A stretch of DNA of 55,015 bases from Natronohydrobacter sp. (lineage in GTDB: Bacteria; Pseudomonadota; Alphaproteobacteria; Rhodobacterales; Rhodobacteraceae), in the NCBI GenBank assembly GCA_030603695.1, contig JAUVXF010000019.1, positions 1 to 55,015 on the forward strand, given 5' to 3'. Position 1 is the first letter of the stretch. Each line of letters opens with the position of its first letter. The notes under the pieces were generated by a model, which had not been told where the DNA came from, searched no databases, and was given only the letters and a program-made list of their open reading frames with translations. The position numbers were made by a program, and so were the translations under genes. Below are positions 48,795 to 55,015 of the stretch, one piece after another.

Positions 48795-49523
48795 CTACCC
48801 CCGGTGCGGCGCATCCGTGCGCTGGAATGTCAGGTAATGCGGCTTGCGCCCCTCGCGCAGGGCCTTTTGTTCATAGCGGGTGGATAGCCAATCGGCCCAG
48901 GGGGTTTCCCAATCGGCGGGGTTTGGGGTCAGGCAGTCAAACCCGGCGGGCGGCACTTCGGCCAGTGTCTGGCGCACGTAATCGGGAATATCCGTTGCCA
49001 CCCGAAAGACAGCGCCGGGTTTGAGAACACGGGCCAGCGGGTTCAGGTAATCGGGCGTCACAAAGCGGCGGCGGTGATGGCGCTGCTTGGGCCATGGATC
49101 GGGATACAGCAGAAAGGCGCGTTCCAGACAGGCATCGGGCAGCACTTCCAGCACATCGCGCACATCCCACGGATAGATGCACAGATTGCGGATACCGGCC
49201 TTCCTGATCTTGCCCAACAGCATGGCCACACCGTTGATATACGGCTCGCAGCCCAGAAACCCGATATCGGGGTTCAGCGCGCATTGATGCACCAGATGCT
49301 CGCCCCCGCCAAAGCCCACCTCCAGCCATAATGGCCGGTCTGCACCAAACAGCCGGGCCGGATCAATCGGGCGGCGATCGGGGTTTTCCTCTGGGCTGAT
49401 GCCGATAGGGCGCAGCGCCTGCAAATCTTCCTCCAGATGGCGCTTTTGGGTTGGGCGCAGGGTCTTGCCCTTGATGCGACCATAGAAATTGCGGTTTTCC
49501 GGGGGGGAAGATGGGGCAGTCAT
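48795..49523 (-). CDS. trmB: tRNA (guanine-N7-)-methyltransferase TrmB
   Basis: TrmB methylates G46 of tRNAs with SAM. The 242-aa protein has LWLEVGFGGGEHL as its SAM motif, FLGCEPYINGVA, the LYPDPWPKQRHHRRR motif and the C-terminal TRYEQKALREGR, all diagnostic. It is divergent from the FKBP gene. The AT-rich HEPN-like gene lies directly behind it on the same strand and may have been inserted downstream. Confidence 0.96.
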   Translation of the reverse strand: MTAPSSPPENRNFYGRIKGKTLRPTQKRHLEEDLQALRPIGISPEENPDRRPIDPARLFGADRPLWLEVGFGGGEHLVHQCALNPDIGFLGCEPYINGVAMLLGKIRKAGIRNLCIYPWDVRDVLEVLPDACLERAFLLYPDPWPKQRHHRRRFVTPDYLNPLARVLKPGAVFRVATDIPDYVRQTLAEVPPAGFDCLTPNPADWETPWADWLSTRYEQKALREGRKPHYLTFQRTDAPHRG

Positions 49524-49754
49524 GACACTCTCCGCGATGCGGGCGCGGTATGCCCCCCCTGCGCCGCCGCGTCAAGCCTGCAAGGGCGGCCTATGGGGCG
49601 GGCAAGCGCAAACAGGCGCACCCCGCCCCCGCAGAGAGGTTTACATCCGCGCCCCGGCTTGGCATTCTGGGTGTATTCCAGTCAGAGCACCGTGCGAGCT
49701 TGCGCGCCTCTGCCCACTCACCCCCCCTAAGATATATCCCAGAAAGGATGCCCC

Positions 49755-50183
49755 ATGACGCAGGCCACTGCCGGCACAACTGTTCGTTTCCATTATACTG
49801 GCACATTGCAGGATGGCTCTGTCTTTGACAGTTCGCAGGGCCGCGATCCGCTGGAATTTCAGCTTGGCTCTGGCATGATCATTCCGGGGCTGGATCGCGC
49901 CATCACCGGCATGCGTGCGGGCGAGGAAAAAACCGTCACCATCCCCGCCGATGACGCCTATGGCCCCTATCAGGCCGATGCCCGCCAAGATGTGCCGCGC
50001 GCGCAAATCCCTGCCGAAATCCCGCTGGAAGAAGGGATCACGCTGCAAATGCAAACCCCCGATGGGCGCGCGATCCCGGTTGTAGTGGCCGCCCTGACAG
50101 AGACCACTGTCACGCTGGATGCCAACCACCCGCTTGCCGGCAAGGATCTGACATTCGCGGTGGAAATTGTCTCGGTCAGCTAG
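49755..50183 (+). CDS. FKBP-type peptidyl-prolyl isomerase (SlyD-like)
   Basis: The 142-aa protein is a SlyD-type FKBP that catalyses proline cis-trans isomerisation and can act as a chaperone. The catalytic part reads VRFHYTGTLQDGSVFDSS and MIIPGLDRAITGM, and the inserted flap (IF) domain runs through IPAEIPLEEGITLQMQ, followed by DANHPLAGKDLTFAVEI. It lacks the His-rich metal-binding tail of E. coli SlyD. There is no signal peptide, so it is cytosolic. It stands alone between trmB and the RTX gene. Confidence 0.92.
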   Translation: MTQATAGTTVRFHYTGTLQDGSVFDSSQGRDPLEFQLGSGMIIPGLDRAITGMRAGEEKTVTIPADDAYGPYQADARQDVPRAQIPAEIPLEEGITLQMQTPDGRAIPVVVAALTETTVTLDANHPLAGKDLTFAVEIVSVS

Positions 50184-50329
50184 GGCGGTTTCAAAACGGC
50201 TTGCAGGTTTCTCACCTGTGCGGGCAGCAGGGGCGGTTCAAAACTGCGCCAAAGCCATGGCATAGCCTGTTTCATGCGGCCCCAAATACAGCCCAACTCC
50301 AGGCAATACCCGCGCGCGCTGCCGTGTGA

Positions 50330-51514
50330 TCATTCCGCCGCCAGCGCCATGGCGCCGGGCTGATCCGCAACCAGCACAATATCCTCGGCCCGCAAGCCCT
50401 CGGCATTGGCCACATGGGCAATCACATGGCCATTCAACCAGATATCCGCCATATGCGGCTGGCTGGGGCTGGGGGTTACGGCAATCTCCGGCGTAGCAAG
50501 GCGCGCGGGATCGTAGTGCAAGACGATCCTGTCCTCTGCAAAACTGTAATCCATGATCATCGCCGGGGCGCTGCCCGCCAGCCAATCGCCCAAGGCGAAC
50601 GCATCCGCCCCTTCGCCACCATGCAGCACATCGCCCCCCCCGGCGATCAACAGATCATTCCCGGCGCCGCCATTCAGGAAATTTGCGCCGCTTTGATCCT
50701 GCCCCCCTGCATCCAGATGCGCGCCCACAAGCGTATCATTGCCCGCCCCGCCCATCAGCAGGTTTTCTCCCCCGCCCGCAATCAGAACATCATCCCCCCA
50801 ACCGCCTTCCAGCGTGTCATTGCCATAGCCGCCAATCAGCCAATCATCGCCCTCGCCCCCGCGCAGCAGGTTATTGCCTGCGCCCGCGTATAACACATTG
50901 TTGCCCCCGGCACCGATCAGCGTGTCATTGCCCAAACCGCCAATCAGCGTATCATCCGCCACACTGCCCTGCAAAACACCCCCGGCCGCGCCCGCCTGTT
51001 GCAAACTTGGCTGCGGCATCTGCGCAGCGGGATACAGATCGCTACTGTGAATGCGCTCATCCAGGTGATCAAACATCCCCATATCCGGGTATGGCCGGTC
51101 AACCTGCCCGCCGGGGCCAAGCCCCTCCGCCTCTGCGGGAATCGCGTGCTGGGGCATATCAGCCGGGCTTTCCCCCAATCGCTCTGCCGCCAGATCTTCG
51201 GCGGCAAAATCCAACACTGACCAAGCATCGCCATCATCCGCCCCGGCAGAGGGCACAGGGCTGCCCGCCATATCGGCGGGCAACGCCCCTGCGGCCGTCT
51301 CTGGCAGGGCGGATGGCTGCTCCAATCCGGGGCTGTCATGCAACCACTCTGCACGGTTCAAGCCCTGCATCTCAGCCCCATCCGCGTCCTGCCCCTCACG
51401 CGCAGACAGGGCACCAGAACCATCCCCCGCCTCGTCATCAGCGCTTGAGGCGACAACCGCATCAGCAACAGAGCCAGCAGCCAAAGCGGCCAGCAACCCC
51501 AAAAACAACCACAT
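50330..51514 (-). CDS. RTX-repeat (haemolysin-type) calcium-binding protein
   Basis: The 394-aa protein has a hydrophobic N terminus (MWLFLGLLAALAAG...) that is a signal peptide or anchor, an acidic low-complexity region, and then (about 180-320) at least seven copies of the GGxGNDxL RTX nonapeptide, which fold into a calcium-filled beta-roll. A beta-rich end follows with a DRIVLHYDPA segment. Typical RTX proteins are type I secreted with no N-terminal signal peptide, so the N-terminal hydrophobic stretch is unusual. Nothing indicates an enzymatic activity. GAAGGG precedes the ATG. No type I secretion genes are nearby. Confidence 0.85.
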   Translation of the reverse strand: MWLFLGLLAALAAGSVADAVVASSADDEAGDGSGALSAREGQDADGAEMQGLNRAEWLHDSPGLEQPSALPETAAGALPADMAGSPVPSAGADDGDAWSVLDFAAEDLAAERLGESPADMPQHAIPAEAEGLGPGGQVDRPYPDMGMFDHLDERIHSSDLYPAAQMPQPSLQQAGAAGGVLQGSVADDTLIGGLGNDTLIGAGGNNVLYAGAGNNLLRGGEGDDWLIGGYGNDTLEGGWGDDVLIAGGGENLLMGGAGNDTLVGAHLDAGGQDQSGANFLNGGAGNDLLIAGGGDVLHGGEGADAFALGDWLAGSAPAMIMDYSFAEDRIVLHYDPARLATPEIAVTPSPSQPHMADIWLNGHVIAHVANAEGLRAEDIVLVADQPGAMALAAE

Positions 51515-51782
51515 TTTAAAAACCCTTCAGCGCGACAGCCTGATTCCATCGCAAATACACCCGCGACAGTATGCGCCCATTGGCCCGGCCCAAGAAGCAT
51601 TTTCCACATGTCCCCGGCCGGATTTTCCAACTCTGGTTAACGTCAGCTGCACATAAACCAGCACTTTGGGGGTTTTCACGCGCGCGATTCTGCCCTAAAG
51701 GCACGGCTTGCCTTACGGCATCTCTCGGCCCTGCTGGACGACATCCCGGCCTGTGCCTTCACCCCTATTCAAGGAGAACCCG

Positions 51783-52052
51783 ATGTCGATTACCGTTGAA
51801 GACAAAACTGCCCTCATTCAGGAATTCGCACGCGGCGCCGGCGATACTGGCTCGCCCGAAGTGCAAGTTGCCGTGCTGACCAAGCGCATCACCAACCTGA
51901 CAGAGCATTTCAAAACCCACAAGAAGGACAACCACTCGCGCCGTGGCCTTCTGAAACTGGTGGCAACACGCCGCAAATTGCTGGACTATGTGAAAAGCAA
52001 GGATGAAGATCGTTACCGCGATCTGATCGGCAAACTCGGCATCCGCCGCTAA
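51783..52052 (+). CDS. rpsO: 30S ribosomal protein S15
   Basis: S15 binds the central domain of 16S rRNA early in 30S assembly. The 89-aa protein starts [15 protein letters not shown] and includes [12 protein letters not shown], the [15 protein letters not shown]-binding segment and the LGIRR end. AAGGAGA lies 8 bases before the ATG. The frame is open upstream to 51708, but the family start is clear. A terminator follows. Confidence 0.98.
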   Translation: MSITVEDKTALIQEFARGAGDTGSPEVQVAVLTKRITNLTEHFKTHKKDNHSRRGLLKLVATRRKLLDYVKSKDEDRYRDLIGKLGIRR

Positions 52053-52075
52053 GCACAGCCCCAAACCGCGCGATG

Positions 52076-52100
52076 CGCCCGCCCTGTCGGCGGGCGTTTT
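52076..52100 (+). terminator. Terminator after rpsO
   Basis: CGCCCGCC and GGCGGGCG form an 8-bp stem (52076-52083 with 52089-52096, loop CTGTC) followed by TTTT. Confidence 0.85.
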
Positions 52101-52307
52101 GCATATCGGCCCTGGTTTCATCTTGGCATAAATATCCGCGGGGGGGGCCGCTTGCGGCCGGGGGCGGCAGCCCCCATCCCGGCGGGCAGCCCCCGCCACG
52201 CCCCCCAAACTGCGCGAACACCCGCAACAGCCACCCTGCGCCGTAGGGGCTGGACATTCAGCCCATGGACAGGCCAAACAGTCACAGGCAAACCAAAGAG
52301 GGGCCGC

Positions 52308-53336
52308 ATGGACAGCTTTGCCCTTGCGCAAGAGGTGCTTTCCGGCAACCGCCGCGCAGTCGCGCGGGCGATCACGCTGGTGGAAAGCACGCGCCCCGAC
52401 CATCGCGCAACTGCGGCCGCGCTGCTGGAACATCTGGCCCGCCCCAGACGAGAGGCGATCCGCATTGGCTTGTCCGGCACGCCGGGCGTTGGCAAATCCA
52501 CCTTTATCGAAAGTTTCGGCCTGATGCTGGCCGATCAGGGCTTGCGCGTGGCCGTGCTGGCCGTAGATCCCTCCAGCGCGCGCACAGGCGGCTCCATCCT
52601 GGGCGACAAGACGCGGATGGAACAGCTCTCGCGCCATCCCAACGCCTTTATCCGCCCCAGCCCCAGCCAAACCCATCTGGGCGGCGTGGCCCGCCGCACC
52701 CGCGAGGCCGTGGCGCTCTGCGAGGCCGCAGGCTTTGACATCATCCTGATCGAAACCGTCGGCGTGGGCCAGTCCGAAACTGTGGTGGCCGAACTTTCAG
52801 ATGTGTTCTTGCTGCTGCTGGCCCCGGCCGGCGGGGATGAATTGCAAGGGGTGAAACGCGGCATCATGGAAGTGGCCGATCTTTTGGTGATCAACAAGGC
52901 CGATGGCGATCTCAAGGCCACAGCCACCCGCACCTGTGCCGATTATGCAGGCGCGCTGCGCCTCTTGCGCCGCCGCCCGCAAGACCCGGATGGCTTTCCC
53001 AAGGCCATGACAGTTTCCGCGCTGGAACAATCGGGGCTGGAGAGCGTTTGGGCCGAAATCTGCGCCTTGGTGCAGTGGCGGCGCGAGAGCGGGCAATGGG
53101 CCTTGCGCCGCGCGGCTCAGGCCCGGCACTGGTTTTACGAGGAATTGCGCCAAACCCTGCTGGCCCGGCTGGATACGCCCGCCGCCAGGGCACGCGGGGC
53201 CGAACTGTGCCATCTGGTCGAAACCGGGCAAACAACCCCCGGCAAGGCAGCCGCAGTTCTGTTGGCGCAGCTCTGGCCCGAATTCTCGCAGCACAATTCC
53301 ACGGAATCGCTTGACCTCGCGCGAGATACCCCCTAA
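52308..53336 (+). CDS. meaB: Methylmalonyl-CoA mutase-associated GTPase MeaB (ArgK)
   Basis: MeaB is a G3E-family GTPase that loads and protects the adenosylcobalamin of methylmalonyl-CoA mutase in the propionate or ethylmalonyl-CoA pathways. The 342-aa protein has Walker A GTPGVGKS at 57-64, DPSSARTGGSILGDKTRM, ETVGVGQSE, and NKADG for guanine binding. GAGG stands 7 bases before ATG 52308; the frame is open further upstream in low-complexity GC-rich DNA. The mutase gene itself is not in the window. A hairpin without a T run follows the stop. Confidence 0.95.
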   Translation: MDSFALAQEVLSGNRRAVARAITLVESTRPDHRATAAALLEHLARPRREAIRIGLSGTPGVGKSTFIESFGLMLADQGLRVAVLAVDPSSARTGGSILGDKTRMEQLSRHPNAFIRPSPSQTHLGGVARRTREAVALCEAAGFDIILIETVGVGQSETVVAELSDVFLLLLAPAGGDELQGVKRGIMEVADLLVINKADGDLKATATRTCADYAGALRLLRRRPQDPDGFPKAMTVSALEQSGLESVWAEICALVQWRRESGQWALRRAAQARHWFYEELRQTLLARLDTPAARARGAELCHLVETGQTTPGKAAAVLLAQLWPEFSQHNSTESLDLARDTP

Positions 53337-53337
53337 T

Positions 53338-53362
53338 AGCGCGAAACGAGTTTCGAGGCGCT
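53338..53362. other. Stem-loop after meaB
   Basis: AGCGC, GAAAC pair with GTTTC, GCGCT around a 2-base centre with a small internal bulge. A second palindrome GCTGCGCAGC follows at 53360-53369. There is no T run, so termination is uncertain. Confidence 0.4.
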
Positions 53363-53440
53363 GCGCAGCAGTGCCCTTTTGCTTTGTGGCAGCCGGGATA
53401 AACCCATTCCGCCCGCCCCCAGACAGACGAGGATAGACCC

Positions 53441-53728
53441 ATGTCGCGCCGCTGCGAACTGACCGGAAAAGGCCCGATGACGGGCAACAATGTAAGCCAC
53501 GCCAATAACAAGACGCGTCGCCGCTTCCTGCCCAACCTTCAGGATGTGTCGTTGCAGTCTGAATCCCTGGGCCGCAGCTTCAAACTGCGCGTTTCCTCTG
53601 CCGCGCTGCGCTCGGTGGATCACCGTGGTGGGCTGGATGCCTATCTGGCACGCGCCAAGGACGAAGAACTGTCCAGCAACGCCCTCAAAATCAAGCGCGA
53701 ACTGTCCAAAGCACAAAGCGCAGCCTGA
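53441..53728 (+). CDS. rpmB: 50S ribosomal protein L28
   Basis: L28 is a small basic protein of the 50S subunit. The 95-aa chain begins [29 protein letters not shown], the alphaproteobacterial form, and continues with [16 protein letters not shown] and [32 protein letters not shown] precedes the ATG. A strong terminator follows at 53747. Confidence 0.97.
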   Translation: MSRRCELTGKGPMTGNNVSHANNKTRRRFLPNLQDVSLQSESLGRSFKLRVSSAALRSVDHRGGLDAYLARAKDEELSSNALKIKRELSKAQSAA

Positions 53729-53746
53729 ACACAGGCAAAGCCTGAC

Positions 53747-53775
53747 AAAAAGCCCCCGTTTGCGGGGGCTTTTTT
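53747..53775. terminator. Terminator after rpmB
   Basis: AAAAAGCCCCCG and CGGGGGCTTTTTT pair around a TTTG loop. It lies just after rpmB and before tRNA-Arg; A and T runs on both sides make it bidirectional. Confidence 0.93.
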
Positions 53776-53824
53776 ATGCAAACCCTGTTGCATTTCCATC
53801 CCCAGCGCCCATAAACGGCCCACC

Positions 53825-53901
53825 GGTCCCGTAGCTCAACTGGATAGAGCAGCCGACTTCTAATCGGCAGGTTGGGGGTTCGAGTCCTCCCGGGATCGCC
53901 A
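53825..53901 (+). tRNA. tRNA-Arg (anticodon TCT)
   Basis: The 77-base cloverleaf has the acceptor arms GGTCCCG and CGGGATC, the TAGCTCAACTGGATAGAG D arm, the CCGACTTCTAATCGG anticodon stem-loop with TCT, a GGTTCGAGTCC T arm and an encoded CCA end. It reads AGA (and AGG) arginine codons. tRNA genes of this kind are frequent integration sites, and the sequence beyond it is foreign in character. Confidence 0.97.
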
Positions 53902-53940
53902 GTTATGCGTATTGTTGTAAAGGAGGCATATGATGTCGCT

Positions 53941-53977
53941 CGGTGCCCAAACACCGACTTTTCCGGTGGAAGTCAGT
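53941..53977 (+). repeat. Direct repeat, copy 1 (37 bp)
   Basis: The block starting CGGTGC and ending GGAAGTCAGT matches the block at 53996-54032 at 34 of 37 positions, with a 55-base period. Confidence 0.85.
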
Positions 53978-53995
53978 TCAGGTTTCAGTGTTGTT

Positions 53996-54032
53996 CGGTG
54001 CGTAAACAGCGACTTTTCCGGTGGAAGTCAGT
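53996..54032 (+). repeat. Direct repeat, copy 2 (37 bp)
   Basis: Second copy of the 37-bp unit; the last 23 bases, from CGACTTTTCC to GTCAGT, are identical to copy 1. The differences are at three positions in the first 14 bases. Confidence 0.85.
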
Positions 54033-54274
54033 GTTTTTGACGCCGAAGGCCAGACAAACATTCCCGCACCTATCAGGCCAAGCCATCCTGTTCTCATGGA
54101 ATGCGGGTTTACGACGAGTCGGGCGCTGATGAGGGAGATGCCATTTCTCTGGGCATGACCGTCGCTTGGAGCCCTTTGCAGACGGTGGTGCCCAATGCAG
54201 TTCTTCTTTACGTCGATAGGATATACGGGACTGTTCTGACGAGTATAAGAAGTCGGGTAATTGCGAGGTTACTG

Positions 54275-54928
54275 ATGTTTGATGGTTTTGCTGCGTGGCT
54301 GACAGAGATCAACGGACGGGTATCGTTCATTATCGTTCCCGTCGAACAAGCTGACGAAGGTTTCCCGTGGGTCGAGGCGTTTTCTGTCGGCTTTGCAACC
54401 ATCGGATCTGCGGCCGTCGCGCTGGTGATCCTGTGGCTGACGGTGCGGGCGGAGCACAAGCGGCGAGAAGTTGATGCCAAGAAAGCTGATGCGGCCATGG
54501 CGCTCGCCACATATTCAAAGATTTCACGCTATGCGAACATTATCTATGCTGTGAAGCACGTGATAGATGAGGGATTTGTCAACGGCAACGCAATTGGCCT
54601 GAGGGTGAGTGATCCGTCTCAGATGGTCGGAGCGATCCCAGGAAAGTTCGTCGAACCGGAGCGACTTAAAGCGACAGAGTATTCCTTTCTTTTCACCAAG
54701 AAGGACTTCGAGGTCGTGGGGCATATCGAGGATTTGGAGTCCGGCGCCATCCATCTGATCAGCCTAGTCGAAGAATACGGGCGCCGGCATGCCGAGTTGC
54801 AGAGCTGGCTGGACAACGCTCCTGGCGTAAAACGAAGTTTCGATGGGGTGGCAGCGGGCGACATGGTGCCGGAGGAACTCAAAGGAAAACTAGGGCCTGT
54901 GGACATTCGGGATTCCCAACTTGCCTGA
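54275..54928 (+). CDS. Single-pass membrane protein of unknown function
   Basis: I do not recognise the family. The 217-aa protein, from ATG 54275 with GAGG 6 bases upstream, has one clear membrane helix (about residues 37-56, FATIGSAAVALVILWLTV) followed by a positively charged stretch (RAEHKRREVDAKK) and a soluble, probably cytoplasmic, domain of about 150 residues with acidic helices. The frame is open to 54101, but that part lies in the repeat-bearing spacer. GC content is below that of the core (54241-54300 is 45%). It lies between tRNA-Arg and an IS5-type transposase, so it is probably acquired. Confidence 0.65.
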   Translation: MFDGFAAWLTEINGRVSFIIVPVEQADEGFPWVEAFSVGFATIGSAAVALVILWLTVRAEHKRREVDAKKADAAMALATYSKISRYANIIYAVKHVIDEGFVNGNAIGLRVSDPSQMVGAIPGKFVEPERLKATEYSFLFTKKDFEVVGHIEDLESGAIHLISLVEEYGRRHAELQSWLDNAPGVKRSFDGVAAGDMVPEELKGKLGPVDIRDSQLA

Positions 54929-55015
54929 TTTCTGATTCAAGCTTCCAAAATGGAGGTTTGAATGAACGAAGAGCGGTTTGTGTTGACAGATGAGGTCTGG
55001 GTCCGCCTTGCGCCA
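54929..55015 (+). mobile_element. Left end of an IS5-type insertion sequence
   Basis: Inferred from the transposase start at 54962. The terminal inverted repeat and target duplication cannot be fixed without the right end. Confidence 0.45.
54962..55015 (+). CDS. IS5-family transposase, N-terminal part (cut by window edge)
   Basis: The first 18 codons, MNEERFVLTDEVWVRLAP, match the opening of IS5-family (IS427-like, DUF4096) transposases, whose start is of the form RFxLTDxxWxxLxP. GGAGG lies 5 bases before the ATG. The gene continues beyond the window, so the rest, and the right end of the element, cannot be judged. The left end of the insertion sequence should lie in 54929-54961. Confidence 0.65.
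   Translation, partial: MNEERFVLTDEVWVRLAP

Larger units (their letters stand above)
53902..54274. other. Spacer with direct repeats after tRNA-Arg
   Basis: These 373 bases hold no firm gene. They contain the 37-bp direct repeat described separately. A 35-codon frame, 53933-54040, begins 6 bases after AGGAGG and spans both repeat copies; it may be a small peptide gene but no family is recognised. The tRNA 3' end is not repeated within the window, so no att site is shown. Confidence 0.45.

Noticed and set aside
53872-54129. 85-codon frame running out of the tRNA-Arg gene
   Set aside because: It begins inside the tRNA and crosses the repeats, so it is not a credible gene.
1-55015. CRISPR array
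   Set aside because: No set of regularly spaced identical repeats was found; the only direct repeats are two copies at 53.9-54.0 kb.

Overview
The window is 55 kb of bacterial chromosome, GC-rich over most of its length, and looks like an alphaproteobacterium of the Rhodobacteraceae (Rhodobacterales). The reasons are the order mutM, enoyl-CoA hydratase, rpsT, dnaA, dnaN, recF; the order rimP, nusA, ylxR/L7Ae, infB; a GTTC-N7-GTTC LexA-type box in front of dnaE2; and the character of the proteins themselves. Genus-level placement is not possible from this sequence alone. Almost all of it is housekeeping core; the foreign-looking parts are one AT-rich gene at 48.0-48.8 kb and the right end beyond the tRNA-Arg gene.

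Layout. 0.2-6.3 kb: gltD-gltB (glutamate synthase, minus strand). 6.5-9.1 kb: uppP, ubiG and a proline iminopeptidase. 9.1-14.7 kb: the rimP-nusA-ylxR-infB operon, preceded by a leader with a terminator-like hairpin. 14.8-20.0 kb: a large Ala/Glu-repeat protein of unknown role, thiN, and ubiE-ubiB (ubiquinone). 20.0-27.0 kb: mutM, an enoyl-CoA hydratase, rpsT, dnaA, dnaN, recF and a LysE-family exporter. 27-32 kb: lytic transglycosylase, dapA, an exonuclease/phosphatase-fold exported protein and a membrane protein. 32.3-34.4 kb: leuC-leuD. 34.7-35.6 kb: rsfS-rlmH (ribosome maturation). 35.7-41.5 kb: a LysR regulator, then a tightly overlapping molybdenum-cofactor operon fdhD-mobA-mobB-moeA (the last with an unusual N-terminal extra domain) with a divergent DUF2478-type gene. 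41.6-47.8 kb: clpB and the SOS-type polymerase gene dnaE2. 48-54 kb: an AT-rich HEPN-like gene, trmB, an FKBP isomerase, an RTX-repeat protein, rpsO, meaB, rpmB and tRNA-Arg(TCT). 54-55 kb: direct repeats, a foreign-looking membrane protein and the start of an IS5-type transposase cut by the window edge.

Functional themes. Several sets belong together: translation (rimP, nusA, ylxR, infB, rpsT, rpsO, rpmB, rsfS, rlmH, trmB), replication and repair (dnaA, dnaN, recF, mutM, dnaE2), ubiquinone synthesis (ubiG, ubiE, ubiB), molybdenum cofactor and formate dehydrogenase maturation (fdhD, mobA, mobB, moeA), and amino-acid synthesis (gltBD, leuCD, dapA).

Most worth a second look: a two-hairpin intergenic repeat present once after rlmH and once, inverted, after clpB; the LexA-type box over the dnaE2 promoter with no imuA/imuB beside it; the AT-rich HEPN-like gene; the MoeA protein fused to a DUF429-like domain; a probable CTG start for rsfS; and the terminator-like hairpin lying between a good promoter and rimP. 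I did not find a CRISPR array, a complete mobile element or a clearly new multi-gene system.
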